Shown here: positions 54,844 to 63,834 of the stretch, piece after piece | Layout: each line of letters starts with the position of its first letter | How positions within the stretch are numbered: position 1 is the stretch's first letter | Assembly (NCBI GenBank): GCA_024684395.1 | Contig: JAIKWY010000121.1 | Location: 30,259 to 94,258, forward strand | DNA: 64,000 bases | Direction of reading: 5' to 3' | Source: Oscillospiraceae bacterium | GTDB lineage: Bacteria > Bacillota > Clostridia > Oscillospirales > Ruminococcaceae | Translations under genes and position numbers: made by a program | The notes under the pieces: generated by a model | Database searches by the model: none | What the model saw: the letters and a program-made list of their open reading frames with translations, nothing else | Told to the model about the DNA's origin: nothing

Positions 54844-56271
54844 ATGAAGCTTTCTGCATTACTGGAAAACCGCATCCCTACGACCATCGGTGACACCGAG
54901 ATCACCGCACTGACGGACGATAACCGTAAGATCACCCCCGGCTGCCTCTACTTCTGCGTCAAGGGCGAGAAGTTCGACGGTCATGATGCCGCCGCCAAGG
55001 CGCTCGAAGACGGCGCAGCGGCAGTGGTCTGCGAGCGTGACCTCGGACTGGGCGAGCGCCAGCTCCTCACGTCGGATTCCCGTGCGGAATACGGCGCTGT
55101 CTGTGCAGCATGGTTCGGGCATCCGGAGCGGAAAATGCACTTCATCGGCGTGACCGGCACCAACGGCAAGACCACGATCACCACCGTCATCAAGCACATC
55201 CTGACCGCCTGCGGGCATAAGGTCGGGCTGATCGGCACCATCTGCAACGAGATCGGCGACGAGGTGTTCCATACGGAAAATACCACGCCCCTGACCTTCG
55301 ACCTGATGGCGCTCTATGCGAAGATGTACGAGGCGGGCTGCGATACGGTCGTGATGGAGGTCAGCTCCTTCGGACTGGTGCAGAAGCGCATCGGACCGAC
55401 ACATTTCGACATCGCCGTGTTCACGAACCTGACGCAGGATCATCTCGATTATCATAAGACGATGGAGAACTACTACGACGCCAAGCGGATGCTGTTCAAC
55501 ATCTGCGACAAGGCGCTCATCAATACCGATGATGCCTACGGAAAGCGCCTGTATGACGAGCTTTCCGGCGAGAAGTGGAGCTACGGCACCGAGGGCAATT
55601 TCGCCTACACGCCCATTTCCGTCCGTGCGAACGGCGCAGACTTCTCCCTCCGCCAGAGCAGCGGTGTGCTGGAGTTCCATCTGCATATGACAGGCGGCTT
55701 CAACATCGCCAATGCGACCGCAGCCTATGCGGTGTGCAAGCTGTTCGGCGAGGACGATGCAAAGACCATCCCCGCCCTCGAGGAATGCACCGGCGTCAAG
55801 GGCAGATGCGAGATCATCCCGACCGGGCGTGATTTCTCCGTCATCTGCGACTATGCCCACACCCCCGATGCCATCGAGAACATCCTCAGCAGCGTCAAGC
55901 AGATCACGGACGGCGAGCTCATCTGCCTGTTCGGCTGCGGCGGCGACCGTGACAAGACCAAGCGCCCGCTGATGGCGCAGGCAGCGGCAAAGTATGCCGA
56001 CCGCCTGATCGTGACCTCCGACAATCCCCGCACCGAGGATCCGGATGCGATCATTTCCGACATCTTAGCCGGTCTGGAGGGCACGACCACGCCCTATGAC
56101 ACCGTATCCGACCGACGCAAGGCGATCGCATTTGCCCTGCAAACGGCAAGACCGGGCGACGTGATCGTCCTTGCCGGCAAGGGTCATGAGGATTACCAGA
56201 TCCTCGGCACAACACATATCCATTTTGACGAGCGTGAGGTCGTTGCCGAAGCGCTTGCAGAGATGGCGTAA
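54844..56271 (+). CDS. murE: UDP-MurNAc-tripeptide synthetase MurE
   Basis: 475 aa; ATG behind TAGGAGATGA. ATP site VTGTNGKTTITTVI (~104-117); Mur ligase central and C-terminal domains; the SDNPRTEDP motif (~396) is the DNPR signature of meso-diaminopimelate-adding enzymes. Adds meso-DAP to UDP-MurNAc-L-Ala-D-Glu. Confidence 0.96.
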   Translation: MKLSALLENRIPTTIGDTEITALTDDNRKITPGCLYFCVKGEKFDGHDAAAKALEDGAAAVVCERDLGLGERQLLTSDSRAEYGAVCAAWFGHPERKMHFIGVTGTNGKTTITTVIKHILTACGHKVGLIGTICNEIGDEVFHTENTTPLTFDLMALYAKMYEAGCDTVVMEVSSFGLVQKRIGPTHFDIAVFTNLTQDHLDYHKTMENYYDAKRMLFNICDKALINTDDAYGKRLYDELSGEKWSYGTEGNFAYTPISVRANGADFSLRQSSGVLEFHLHMTGGFNIANATAAYAVCKLFGEDDAKTIPALEECTGVKGRCEIIPTGRDFSVICDYAHTPDAIENILSSVKQITDGELICLFGCGGDRDKTKRPLMAQAAAKYADRLIVTSDNPRTEDPDAIISDILAGLEGTTTPYDTVSDRRKAIAFALQTARPGDVIVLAGKGHEDYQILGTTHIHFDEREVVAEALAEMA

Positions 56272-56293
56272 AGAACGAAAAGAGGAGAAAAAC

Positions 56294-57643
56294 ATGGAAC
56301 CCATTTCACTTGAAGCCATCGCAGAGCGCCTGGACACAGCCTGTCCCCGCTCTGCCGAGATCACCGAGATCAGCACCGACACCCGCACGCTCCCGCCCGG
56401 ATGCCTGTTCATCGCACTGCGCGGGGAGAAGTTTGACGGTCATGCCTTCGTGAGCAATGCCATCGAGGGCGGTGCCGTTGCAGCCGTGACGGATACGCAG
56501 CTTGCAGCGCATCCCTGCCTTGTCGTGGCGGATACCGGACAGGCTCTGCTCGATATTGCGTCACTTTACCGGGAGCAGTTCGACATCCCGGTCGTCGGCA
56601 TCACCGGCAGCGTCGGCAAGACGACCACCAAGGAGCTGACTGCCTGTGTCCTCTCCCAGCATTTCAAGACACTGAAGACGCAGGAGAACCTCAACAACGT
56701 CATCGGCTGCCCCAAGACGCTCTTCGGACTGACCAAGGAGCACGGTGCTGCCGTCATTGAAATGGGCATGAACCACTTCGGCGAGATCTCCCGCATGAGC
56801 CGCTGCACCAAGCCGACCCTTGCGGTCATCACGAACATCGGCTTCTCCCACATCGAGAACCTCGGCTCCCAGGAGGGTATCCTGCAAGCAAAGCTTGAGA
56901 TGCTCGAAGGCATGGCGGACGATGCGCCGCTCGTGACCTCTGCGGATGACAAGATGCTCGCTCCCCTCAAGGAAAAGCTCTCCCGCCCGGTCTATACCTT
57001 CTCGACACAGGGCAATCCTGCGGACGTGTCGGCGGAGGACATCAAGGCAGAGAACGGCGTGACCACCTTCACCATCTGCTATGGTGGGCAGCGCCTGCTT
57101 GCCGTGCTCCCGGCGATCGGCGAGCATAATGTCAAGAACGCCTTAGCTGCGTTCCTTGTGGGCATCCTGACCGGCATGGAGGTACAGGAGATCCTCTGCG
57201 GTCTGGCGGAGTACCGTCCCACCGGCAACCGTCAGAACATCAGCGAAAAGAACGAGCAGACCGTCATTGCGGACTGCTATAACGCCAGCCCCGCCTCGAT
57301 GGAGGCAGCACTCGGCGTACTGACAAACTATCCGACCGAGGGACGGCGTGTTGCCGTGCTCGGTGACATGCTGGAGCTCGGCAACATGAGCGAGACGCTC
57401 CACGGCCAGGTCGGCGACATCGTGCGCCGTTCCGGCATCGACATGGCATATTGCTACGGCCCCGCCGCACGGCACATCGCCGCAAGGGCAGGGGACAGAG
57501 TCGGCACCTTCTGCACGGAGGATCCGGCGATCCTGACCGCCAAGCTGCAAGCCTACCTGAGACCGGGCGATGTCGTCCTGTTCAAGGGCAGCCACGGGAT
57601 GCATCTTGAGCGTGTCATTGAAGCGGTCTACGGTGCAGAATGA
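56294..57643 (+). CDS. murF: UDP-MurNAc-tripeptide--D-Ala-D-Ala ligase MurF
   Basis: 449 aa; ATG at 56294 behind AGAGGAG. ATP site GITGSVGKTTTKEL (~99-112), NLNNVIGCP and MGMNHFGEI motifs of MurF. Adds D-Ala-D-Ala to complete the UDP-MurNAc-pentapeptide. Its stop overlaps the start of the MraY-like gene by 4 bases. Confidence 0.96.
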   Translation: MEPISLEAIAERLDTACPRSAEITEISTDTRTLPPGCLFIALRGEKFDGHAFVSNAIEGGAVAAVTDTQLAAHPCLVVADTGQALLDIASLYREQFDIPVVGITGSVGKTTTKELTACVLSQHFKTLKTQENLNNVIGCPKTLFGLTKEHGAAVIEMGMNHFGEISRMSRCTKPTLAVITNIGFSHIENLGSQEGILQAKLEMLEGMADDAPLVTSADDKMLAPLKEKLSRPVYTFSTQGNPADVSAEDIKAENGVTTFTICYGGQRLLAVLPAIGEHNVKNALAAFLVGILTGMEVQEILCGLAEYRPTGNRQNISEKNEQTVIADCYNASPASMEAALGVLTNYPTEGRRVAVLGDMLELGNMSETLHGQVGDIVRRSGIDMAYCYGPAARHIAARAGDRVGTFCTEDPAILTAKLQAYLRPGDVVLFKGSHGMHLERVIEAVYGAE

Positions 57644-58575
57644 TCCCCGTCTGGCTGCAAATGGTCACAGCACTCAGTGCAGCCGCCGCAGCGGGAACGA
57701 TGGGCATGGCGCTCGTGCCGTTCCTCCGGATGCAGGGCTTATGTGACCTCGAAAAGCAGAAAATGTCCGAAGATCCCGAGGATACCGCAGAAAAAGAGCT
57801 GCTCCACCCGACAATGGGCGGCTTGCTCCTCTGCTTCGGGATCGTGTTCGGACTGGTGCTCGGTGTGACGCTGCTGCATGAATTTGGCAGCCTTGACCGC
57901 ACCGCGGCAGACTACCGGACACAGACAACGCTCCTGCGCACGCTCCTCCTGCACGCCGGCTTGCTGGCAGCAGGCGGCTTTGCGGCGGATCTCGCAAGAG
58001 TCCGCGGCAAAATGCGCTATCATGTGAATGTCCTGCTGCCGCTCGGCGCCGTTTTTCTGCTGACCCTCGGACTGCTGCTCTGGCAGGAGGGGATGACATG
58101 GACAATATTGCTGCCTGCCGCCGTGACAGCGGTCTGCTGGCAGCTGATCCAGACCGCCGAGAAGGGGACGGACGGCATGAGCATCACGCTCGGCACCGTG
58201 CAGTTCCTCATCATGACGGTCATACTATTAAAAGAGAAAGAGGCAATGCCGGCGCTGCTGACCCTTGCGGGGGCGGGCGCCTGCATGGGCTGTATGATAT
58301 GGGGGCTGCACCCGGCAAAGTGCCGGCTCGGCAGCACGGGCAGCTATCTGCTCGGCAGCATGATCCCGCTGCTCTGCGCAGTACAGGGACGATGGAAGCT
58401 GCTGGCGCTGACGATGGCAGTCTATGCGATCAATGCGCTGCCGCTGCTGAAAAAAGGCGAGCGCCTGACCCTGCTCGAACGGATGGAACGCTCCGGCATG
58501 GCAGCCTGGAAGCGCATCACGATCCTGACATGTTTTGCGGTATTCTGCGGCATCCTTGCCGTTGTGACCGGATGA
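57640..58575 (+). CDS. MraY-like membrane protein lacking the catalytic residues
   Basis: 311 aa, about ten membrane segments, in the normal mraY position and overlapping murF (ATGA). Family relation is clear from HPTMGGLLLCFG, GFAADLARVRGK, KGTDGMSITLG and LHPAKCRLGSTGSYLLGS. Each matches a MraY motif but with key changes: the DD of GFxDD is AD, the Asp of MGDTGS is Ser, and the HHHxE loop is replaced by TLLERMERSG. These residues bind Mg and drive phospho-MurNAc-pentapeptide transfer, so the protein is probably inactive as a transferase. It may be a structural or regulatory paralogue, with the true MraY elsewhere. Confidence 0.8.
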   Translation: MIPVWLQMVTALSAAAAAGTMGMALVPFLRMQGLCDLEKQKMSEDPEDTAEKELLHPTMGGLLLCFGIVFGLVLGVTLLHEFGSLDRTAADYRTQTTLLRTLLLHAGLLAAGGFAADLARVRGKMRYHVNVLLPLGAVFLLTLGLLLWQEGMTWTILLPAAVTAVCWQLIQTAEKGTDGMSITLGTVQFLIMTVILLKEKEAMPALLTLAGAGACMGCMIWGLHPAKCRLGSTGSYLLGSMIPLLCAVQGRWKLLALTMAVYAINALPLLKKGERLTLLERMERSGMAAWKRITILTCFAVFCGILAVVTG

Positions 58576-58591
58576 TCCGAGGAGGCGGAGA

Positions 58592-59821
58592 ATGAAACGA
58601 ACCAAACGAGAACCAAAACCGGAGAAGGAGCGTGTCCGGCAGGGCACCATTGACCTGACCTTCGTGCTGGTGCTGCTGATCCTGCTCGGTCTGGGCATCG
58701 TCATGATGTTCTCGGCGAGCTATGCCATAGCCATCAACGAGGAAAAGGACGGCTATTACTACGCTCTGCGCCAGATCATCTTTGCAGGCGCAGGTCTGAT
58801 CGCCATGATCATCATCAGCTTTTTCGATTATCATCTCCTGGCAAAGAAAGGCGTCGCAGTCGCAGCCTATGCCGTCAGCGTTGTCCTGCTGATCTTGGTG
58901 CCGATCATCGGTACCGACCAGGGCACCGGCATCACCCGCTGGATCAAACTGCCCGGCGGTCTGACCTTCCAGCCCTCGGAGCTGGCGAAATTCGCCGTTG
59001 TCATCCTCTTTGCCTACCTGATCGACCAGAATTTCGACAAGATGAAGAAATTCTCGACCGGCGTGGTGCCCTATGTGATCCTTGTGGGCATCATCGTGGG
59101 GCTGCTGATGCTCCAGCCGCACCTGTCCTGTAGTCTGCTGATCCTGATGATCGGCGTGACGCTGGTATTTGTCGGCGGTGCGAAATGGTGGCATATCCTG
59201 CTCATCGTCCTGATCGGTGCGCTGGCAATGGCGGGACTGGTGCTCTTCCTGATCCAGGTCAAGGGCGTCGGCTACTTCAACAACCGTTTTGAATCCTGGC
59301 TGCATCCCTTTGACAGCATCAACCCCGACAAGACCTGGCAGACCCGGCAGTCTCTCATCGCCATCGGCTCGGGCGGACTGTTCGGACTGGGCTTCGGCGA
59401 ATCCCGCCAGAAGTACCTGTATCTGCCGGAGTCGGAGAATGACTTCGTATTCTCGATCGTCTGCGAGGAGCTGGGTATGCTCGGCGCCGTGACCGTGATT
59501 TTGCTGTTCGGCGCACTCGTGGCACAGGGCTTCCACATCGCCACCCACTGCAAGGACCGCTTCGGTATGCTCATCACGATCGGCTTCACCTTGCAGATCG
59601 CCTTGCAGGCATTCCTGAACATCGCCGTTGTGGCGAATCTCGTGCCGAACACCGGCATCAGCCTGCCGTTCTTCTCCTACGGAGGCACGGCATTGATGAT
59701 GCAGCTGGCGCAGATGGGCATCGTGCTGAACGTCTCACGCTCCCGGATGCCCGCAACAGTACGGCGCCCGATCCCTCCCCCGGAGGAGCCGCAGGAACCG
59801 TATTACGAGCAGGATGCATAA
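58592..59821 (+). CDS. ftsW: FtsW/SpoVE-type SEDS glycosyltransferase
   Basis: 409 aa; ATG behind GAGGAGGCGGAG. Ten membrane segments, with SEDS motifs GGLTFQPSELAKFAVVI (~123-139), the long extracellular loop ending KTWQTRQSLIAIGSGGLFG, ESENDFVFSIVCEELG and LPFFSYGGTALM. Polymerises septal glycan with the class B PBP encoded upstream. Its Pro-rich C-terminus (PPPEEPQEP) is cytoplasmic. Confidence 0.94.
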   Translation: MKRTKREPKPEKERVRQGTIDLTFVLVLLILLGLGIVMMFSASYAIAINEEKDGYYYALRQIIFAGAGLIAMIIISFFDYHLLAKKGVAVAAYAVSVVLLILVPIIGTDQGTGITRWIKLPGGLTFQPSELAKFAVVILFAYLIDQNFDKMKKFSTGVVPYVILVGIIVGLLMLQPHLSCSLLILMIGVTLVFVGGAKWWHILLIVLIGALAMAGLVLFLIQVKGVGYFNNRFESWLHPFDSINPDKTWQTRQSLIAIGSGGLFGLGFGESRQKYLYLPESENDFVFSIVCEELGMLGAVTVILLFGALVAQGFHIATHCKDRFGMLITIGFTLQIALQAFLNIAVVANLVPNTGISLPFFSYGGTALMMQLAQMGIVLNVSRSRMPATVRRPIPPPEEPQEPYYEQDA

Positions 59822-59824
59822 GCG

Positions 59825-59912
59825 ATTTCTGAAAACCGTGTTTTCAGAAATGGGGTGTGGGGCAAAGCTCCACAATACAGCCAATTTGCTTTTCGCAGAA
59901 AAGCAAAACAGA
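59825..59912 (+). repeat. Three-hairpin intergenic repeat, copy B
   Basis: Hairpin 1 ATTTCTGAAAAC-CGT-GTTTTCAGAAAT; hairpin 2 GTGGGGC-AAA-GCTCCAC; hairpin 3 TTTGCTTTTC-GCA-GAAAAGCAAA. Lies between ftsW and murG. Confidence 0.85.
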
Positions 59913-59927
59913 AGGGACACCTGAACT

Positions 59928-61049
59928 ATGAAAGTATTACTCGCAGGCGGCGGTACGGGCGGTCATGTCAATCCCGCACTCGCCATTGCAGGCATCATCA
60001 AGAAGTACATGCCGGACACAGAGTTCCTCTTTGCCGGCACGCCCAACCACATGGAAGCAACGCTCGTCCCCAAGGCAGGCTACAAGCTCGCACAGATCCG
60101 GGTCGAGGGCTTCCAGAGAAAGCTGACGTTCGAGAACATCGGCAGGAATGTGAAGGCGGTACACTACCTGGCACATTCCGGCAGACGCTCCAAGCAGATC
60201 ATCCGGGAATTTGAGCCGGATCTTGCGATCGGCACCGGCGGCTATGTCGCAGGTCCCGTCATCCGCATGGCGGCAAAGCTGGGCATCCCGACCGCCATCC
60301 ACGAGCAGAACGCCTTCCCCGGCGTGACCAACAAGCTCCTTGCCAAGGAGGTCTCGCATGTCATGCTGACCGTGGAGGAAGCACTCAAGTACTTCCCGGA
60401 GGGCATCAACTACACCGTGACCGGACTTCCGGTGCGTGCGGAGCTCTTCAACAAGACCCGTGAACAGGCAAGAGCCGAGCTCGGCTTTGACGATGCCTTC
60501 ACGATCCTGTCCTTCGGCGGCAGCCTCGGCGCCGGTGCGATCAACCGCACGATGGCAGAGGTGCTCCGCTGGCACACGTCCAAGGGACTGCCGATCAACC
60601 ACATCCACGGCTACGGCGGCATGGGACGTGATACATTCCCGAAGCAGATGGAGGAATACGGCATCCCGATGCGTTCGGAGCGGATCCGCATCACCGAGTA
60701 TATCAATGATATGGACACCTGCATGGCAGCCGCCGACCTGGTGGTATGCCGTTCCGGTGCCGGCGCACTGGCAGAGCTCGAAGCGCTCGGCAAGCCGTCC
60801 ATCCTGATCCCGTCCCCGATCGTGGCAGGCAATCACCAGTACCACAATGCGATGGTGCTCGGCAGAGCCGGTGCCGCCCAGGTCATCGAGCAGAAGGATG
60901 TCACCAATGAAGATATGATCGCCCGCATCGAGGAGCTGTACGAGGATCGTGACCGTCTCCAGAGCATGGCACAGAATGCCGCCGCTTTAGCCGTCACCGA
61001 CACCGACGACCGCATCTGGGGCGTCATCGAAAGTCTCATCACCAAGTAA
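59928..61049 (+). CDS. murG: MurG glycosyltransferase (lipid II synthesis)
   Basis: 373 aa. LAGGGTGGHVNPALAIAG (~4-21) is the N-terminal G-loop; HEQNAFPGVTNK and the UDP-GlcNAc site VVCRSGAGALAELEALGKPS are present. Transfers GlcNAc to lipid I at the cytoplasmic membrane face. Confidence 0.96.
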   Translation: MKVLLAGGGTGGHVNPALAIAGIIKKYMPDTEFLFAGTPNHMEATLVPKAGYKLAQIRVEGFQRKLTFENIGRNVKAVHYLAHSGRRSKQIIREFEPDLAIGTGGYVAGPVIRMAAKLGIPTAIHEQNAFPGVTNKLLAKEVSHVMLTVEEALKYFPEGINYTVTGLPVRAELFNKTREQARAELGFDDAFTILSFGGSLGAGAINRTMAEVLRWHTSKGLPINHIHGYGGMGRDTFPKQMEEYGIPMRSERIRITEYINDMDTCMAAADLVVCRSGAGALAELEALGKPSILIPSPIVAGNHQYHNAMVLGRAGAAQVIEQKDVTNEDMIARIEELYEDRDRLQSMAQNAAALAVTDTDDRIWGVIESLITK

Positions 61050-61106
61050 GTTCCGCACCAGTTCCCCCTCTTTTTCATACACTGCTTGTGAAAGGAGTGG
61101 GGGACA

Positions 61107-62360
61107 ATGCAGAAATTCGTCATTCAGGGCGGCAGAAGGCTGGAGGGGGACATTCAGGTGCAGGGAGCGAAAAACAGCGCCCTGCCCATCCTTGCCGCTT
61201 CGCTGCTGTGCAGAGGAGAGAGCGTACTGGAGAACTGTCCGGGTCTTTCCGATGTCTATGCAGCGTGCCGTATCCTGACCAGTGCGGGCTGCCGTTGTGA
61301 GATGCAGGCGCAGACCGTCCGCATCCGTGCAGATGCACCGCACACAGCCGTCATCCCGGAGCCGCTGATGCACGGGATGCGCTCGTCCATCATGTTTTTA
61401 GGCGCCATGCTCGGCAGGATGCAGACCTGTACGCTCGGCTATCCGGGCGGCTGCGAGCTGGGGCCACGCCCGATCGACCTGCACCTCGACGCACTGCGCC
61501 GGATGGGCGTTTCCATCCGGGAGGAGCAGGGAACGCTGCAGTGTACCGTGCCGAAGGGTCTGCACGGCGCACGCATCCACCTGCAATTCCCCTCCGTGGG
61601 CGCCACGGAGAACATCATCCTTGCCGCCGTGCTGGCGAAGGGTGAGACTGTGATCACCAATGCCGCAAGAGAGCCGGAGATCTCGGATCTCGTGCATTTC
61701 CTGCAATGCTGCGGCGCCAAGATCGAGGGCGAGGGCAGCAGCACTGTCCGCATCCGGGGTGTGAAGCAGCTTTCCGGCTGTACATACCGGATCATGCCCG
61801 ACCGTATCGTGACTGCCACATGGCTTGCCTGTGCGGCAGCAGCAGGCGGAGCGCTCCGCCTGACCGGCACCGATGCCCAGAGCCTTGAAGGCATCCTCGA
61901 TGTGTTCGAGCAGATGGGATGCCGGTGCAGCAGGAACGAAGATTCGATCTGCTTTTCGGCAGCGGGACCGCTGCGGGCAGTCCGCAGCCTGCGGACGATG
62001 CCCTATCCGGGATTCCCGACCGATGCGCAGGCGATCCTCATGGCGGTGCTGTGTACGGCGAACGGCACGTCCGTGATCGAGGAGACGATCTTCGAGAACC
62101 GCTTCCGCCATGCCGAAGGACTTGTCCGCATGGGTGCGGACATCCGGACAGCAGGACGCATCGCCGTGATCCGTGGTGTGGATCATCTGCACGGCGCACA
62201 GGTCAGTGCGACCGACCTCCGGGGCGGTGCCGCACTCCTGACAGCAGCGCTGGGCGCCGCGGGCGAGACCGTCCTTGGCGGGATCGCCCACATTGACAGA
62301 GGCTATGATGCCCCCGAACAGGTGCTTTCCGCCGTCGGGGCTAAGATAGAAAGAAGATAA
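61107..62360 (+). CDS. murA: UDP-N-acetylglucosamine 1-carboxyvinyltransferase MurA
   Basis: 417 aa; ATG behind AAAGGAG. QGAKNSALPILAASLL (Lys/Asn of the active site, ~20-35) and the catalytic Cys in YPGGCELGPRPIDLH (Cys ~115), so fosfomycin-sensitive type. Transfers enolpyruvate from PEP to UDP-GlcNAc, the first committed step of peptidoglycan synthesis. Confidence 0.95.
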   Translation: MQKFVIQGGRRLEGDIQVQGAKNSALPILAASLLCRGESVLENCPGLSDVYAACRILTSAGCRCEMQAQTVRIRADAPHTAVIPEPLMHGMRSSIMFLGAMLGRMQTCTLGYPGGCELGPRPIDLHLDALRRMGVSIREEQGTLQCTVPKGLHGARIHLQFPSVGATENIILAAVLAKGETVITNAAREPEISDLVHFLQCCGAKIEGEGSSTVRIRGVKQLSGCTYRIMPDRIVTATWLACAAAAGGALRLTGTDAQSLEGILDVFEQMGCRCSRNEDSICFSAAGPLRAVRSLRTMPYPGFPTDAQAILMAVLCTANGTSVIEETIFENRFRHAEGLVRMGADIRTAGRIAVIRGVDHLHGAQVSATDLRGGAALLTAALGAAGETVLGGIAHIDRGYDAPEQVLSAVGAKIERR

Positions 62361-62365
62361 GCATA

Positions 62366-62447
62366 TCTCTGAAAACGCTGTTTTCAGAGACAGGGCGTGG
62401 GGCGGAGCCCCACACCGATCCCATTTCTTTTCTGCGAAAAGAAATGG
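62366..62447 (+). repeat. Three-hairpin intergenic repeat, copy C
   Basis: Hairpin 1 TCTCTGAAAAC-GCT-GTTTTCAGAGA; hairpin 2 GTGGGGC-GGA-GCCCCAC; hairpin 3 CCATTTCTTTTC-TGC-GAAAAGAAATGG. Lies between murA and ftsQ. Confidence 0.85.
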
Positions 62448-62472
62448 GGACTCCCATGAAAGGATGAGAACC

Positions 62473-63402
62473 GTGATCGATGTAGAAAAGTCAAACATGC
62501 AGCACGAAACGAATGCCCGGCGCAACCGGCGGCGCAAGCGTGGACTGTCCTTATATGTCCTTGCCGTCCTCGTGCTGGCGCTCGGCACGATCATAACGCT
62601 CTCGCTGACGGTGTTCTTCAACATCAAGACCATCCGTGTGACGGGCTGCGCCGAATACAATGCCGAGGACATCGTCAAGGCATCCGGCATCGAGATCGGC
62701 GACAATCTCGTGCGTCTCAACCGGAAATACACCGAACAGCGTGCGCTGGACAGTCTCATTCTGGTCGAGTCGGTGAAGGTACACAAGCAGTTCCCGAACA
62801 CCGTCGAGATCGAGGTACAGAAGTGTACCCCCGCCTATAATGTCTCCTACGAATTTGGCACGCTCATCGTCAGTGAGCACGGACGCATCCTCGAAAGCTC
62901 GATGGATCCGGCACCCGGTCTCGTCCACATCGTCGGCTATGACCCGAAGGTGGATACCCCCGGCAAGCAGATCGAAGCGAAGGAGGAACGCATGGATAAG
63001 GTCTTCGGGGCATTCCGGGATCTCATCTATGAGGGCAGCCTCGGCGTACCGATCGTCGAGGTCGATATGAGCGATTTCAACGACATCATGGTCGATTTTG
63101 ACAACCGCATCAAGTTCGATATGGGCAACTGGAGCGAGATCACCTATAAGATCAGCTTCGCCGAGCAGATCATCGCATCGCAGCCCGCCGACAAGGAAGG
63201 CTACCTCATCATGATCGGCAGGAACCAGTGCTCCTTCCGCAACAAGGCGGATTACGAGGCATCCCGCAAGCGAGCCGAGCAGGGGCTGCCGGAGGAGGTG
63301 CCGACCGAGACCACCGAGCCCATGACGGACGAAAACGGCGATCCGATCACAGATCCGGAAACGCCCGAAGCCCCGGAAAATATGGAGGATCTTGGAGAAT
63401 AA
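62473..63402 (+). CDS. ftsQ: Cell division protein FtsQ/DivIB
   Basis: 309 aa. GTG at 62473 is chosen because AAAGG ends 9 bases upstream; an ATG at 62464 directly abuts that site. A basic cytoplasmic N-terminus (NARRNRRRKRG), one membrane segment (YVLAVLVLALGTIITLSL), then a POTRA domain (FFNIKTIRVTGCAEYNAEDI) and the beta domain. The C-terminus is acidic and Pro-rich. Scaffolds the divisome with FtsL. Confidence 0.92.
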   Translation: MIDVEKSNMQHETNARRNRRRKRGLSLYVLAVLVLALGTIITLSLTVFFNIKTIRVTGCAEYNAEDIVKASGIEIGDNLVRLNRKYTEQRALDSLILVESVKVHKQFPNTVEIEVQKCTPAYNVSYEFGTLIVSEHGRILESSMDPAPGLVHIVGYDPKVDTPGKQIEAKEERMDKVFGAFRDLIYEGSLGVPIVEVDMSDFNDIMVDFDNRIKFDMGNWSEITYKISFAEQIIASQPADKEGYLIMIGRNQCSFRNKADYEASRKRAEQGLPEEVPTETTEPMTDENGDPITDPETPEAPENMEDLGE

Positions 63403-63413
63403 CGATAGGCTCC

Positions 63414-63495
63414 CTCTGAAAACGAAGCTTTCAGAGCAGGGCATGGAGCAGAGCCCCACAACTAAGCCGTTTTTCTTTTCATAGGAAAGAAAAAC
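63414..63495 (+). repeat. Three-hairpin intergenic repeat, copy D
   Basis: Hairpin 1 CTCTGAAA...TTTCAGAG; hairpin 2 ATGGAGC-AGA-GCCCCAC (imperfect); hairpin 3 GTTTTTCTTTTC-ATA-GGAAAGAAAAAC. Between ftsQ and ftsZ. Confidence 0.8.
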
Positions 63496-63671
63496 AGTAG
63501 GATTTTAGAAAAGTACGGTTTTTCTTGTGTGCATTTTTGTTAAAATCTCGCCAGAAACAGCCGTTTTGTTGTGCGGAATCGTAAAAAATGCAGCAAAGTG
63601 TAAAAAGGTATTGCAAAATGCCAATGGATATGATAAAATAATAATGTCTCATAATGTGCAAATAAGGGGCA
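63496..63671 (+). promoter_or_regulatory. AT-rich spacer with possible ftsZ promoter
   Basis: Between two repeat copies. A weak candidate is TTGCAA near 63610 with a TGATAAAAT-like -10 near 63630. No gene is seen in the 430-base gap between ftsQ and ftsZ. Confidence 0.35.
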
Positions 63672-63753
63672 CTCTGAAAAATGATGGTTTTTCGGAGATG
63701 CGGGTGCGGGGCACAGCCTCGCAAAACAGCCTGCTCTTTTCACAGGAAAGAGC
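63672..63753 (+). repeat. Three-hairpin intergenic repeat, copy E
   Basis: Hairpin 1 CTCTGAAAAA...TTTTTCGGAG; hairpin 2 TGCGGGGC-ACA-GCCTCGCA; hairpin 3 GCTCTTTTC-ACA-GGAAAGAGC. The hairpin 2 change G-to-C is matched on the other arm. Confidence 0.8.
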
Positions 63754-63834
63754 GATACAGAGGAAAGAGGGCTCCCGGACAGATTTCGTGTAACATGACT
63801 TGAGGAAGAATATAGCGTAGGAGGAAAGGTTAGA

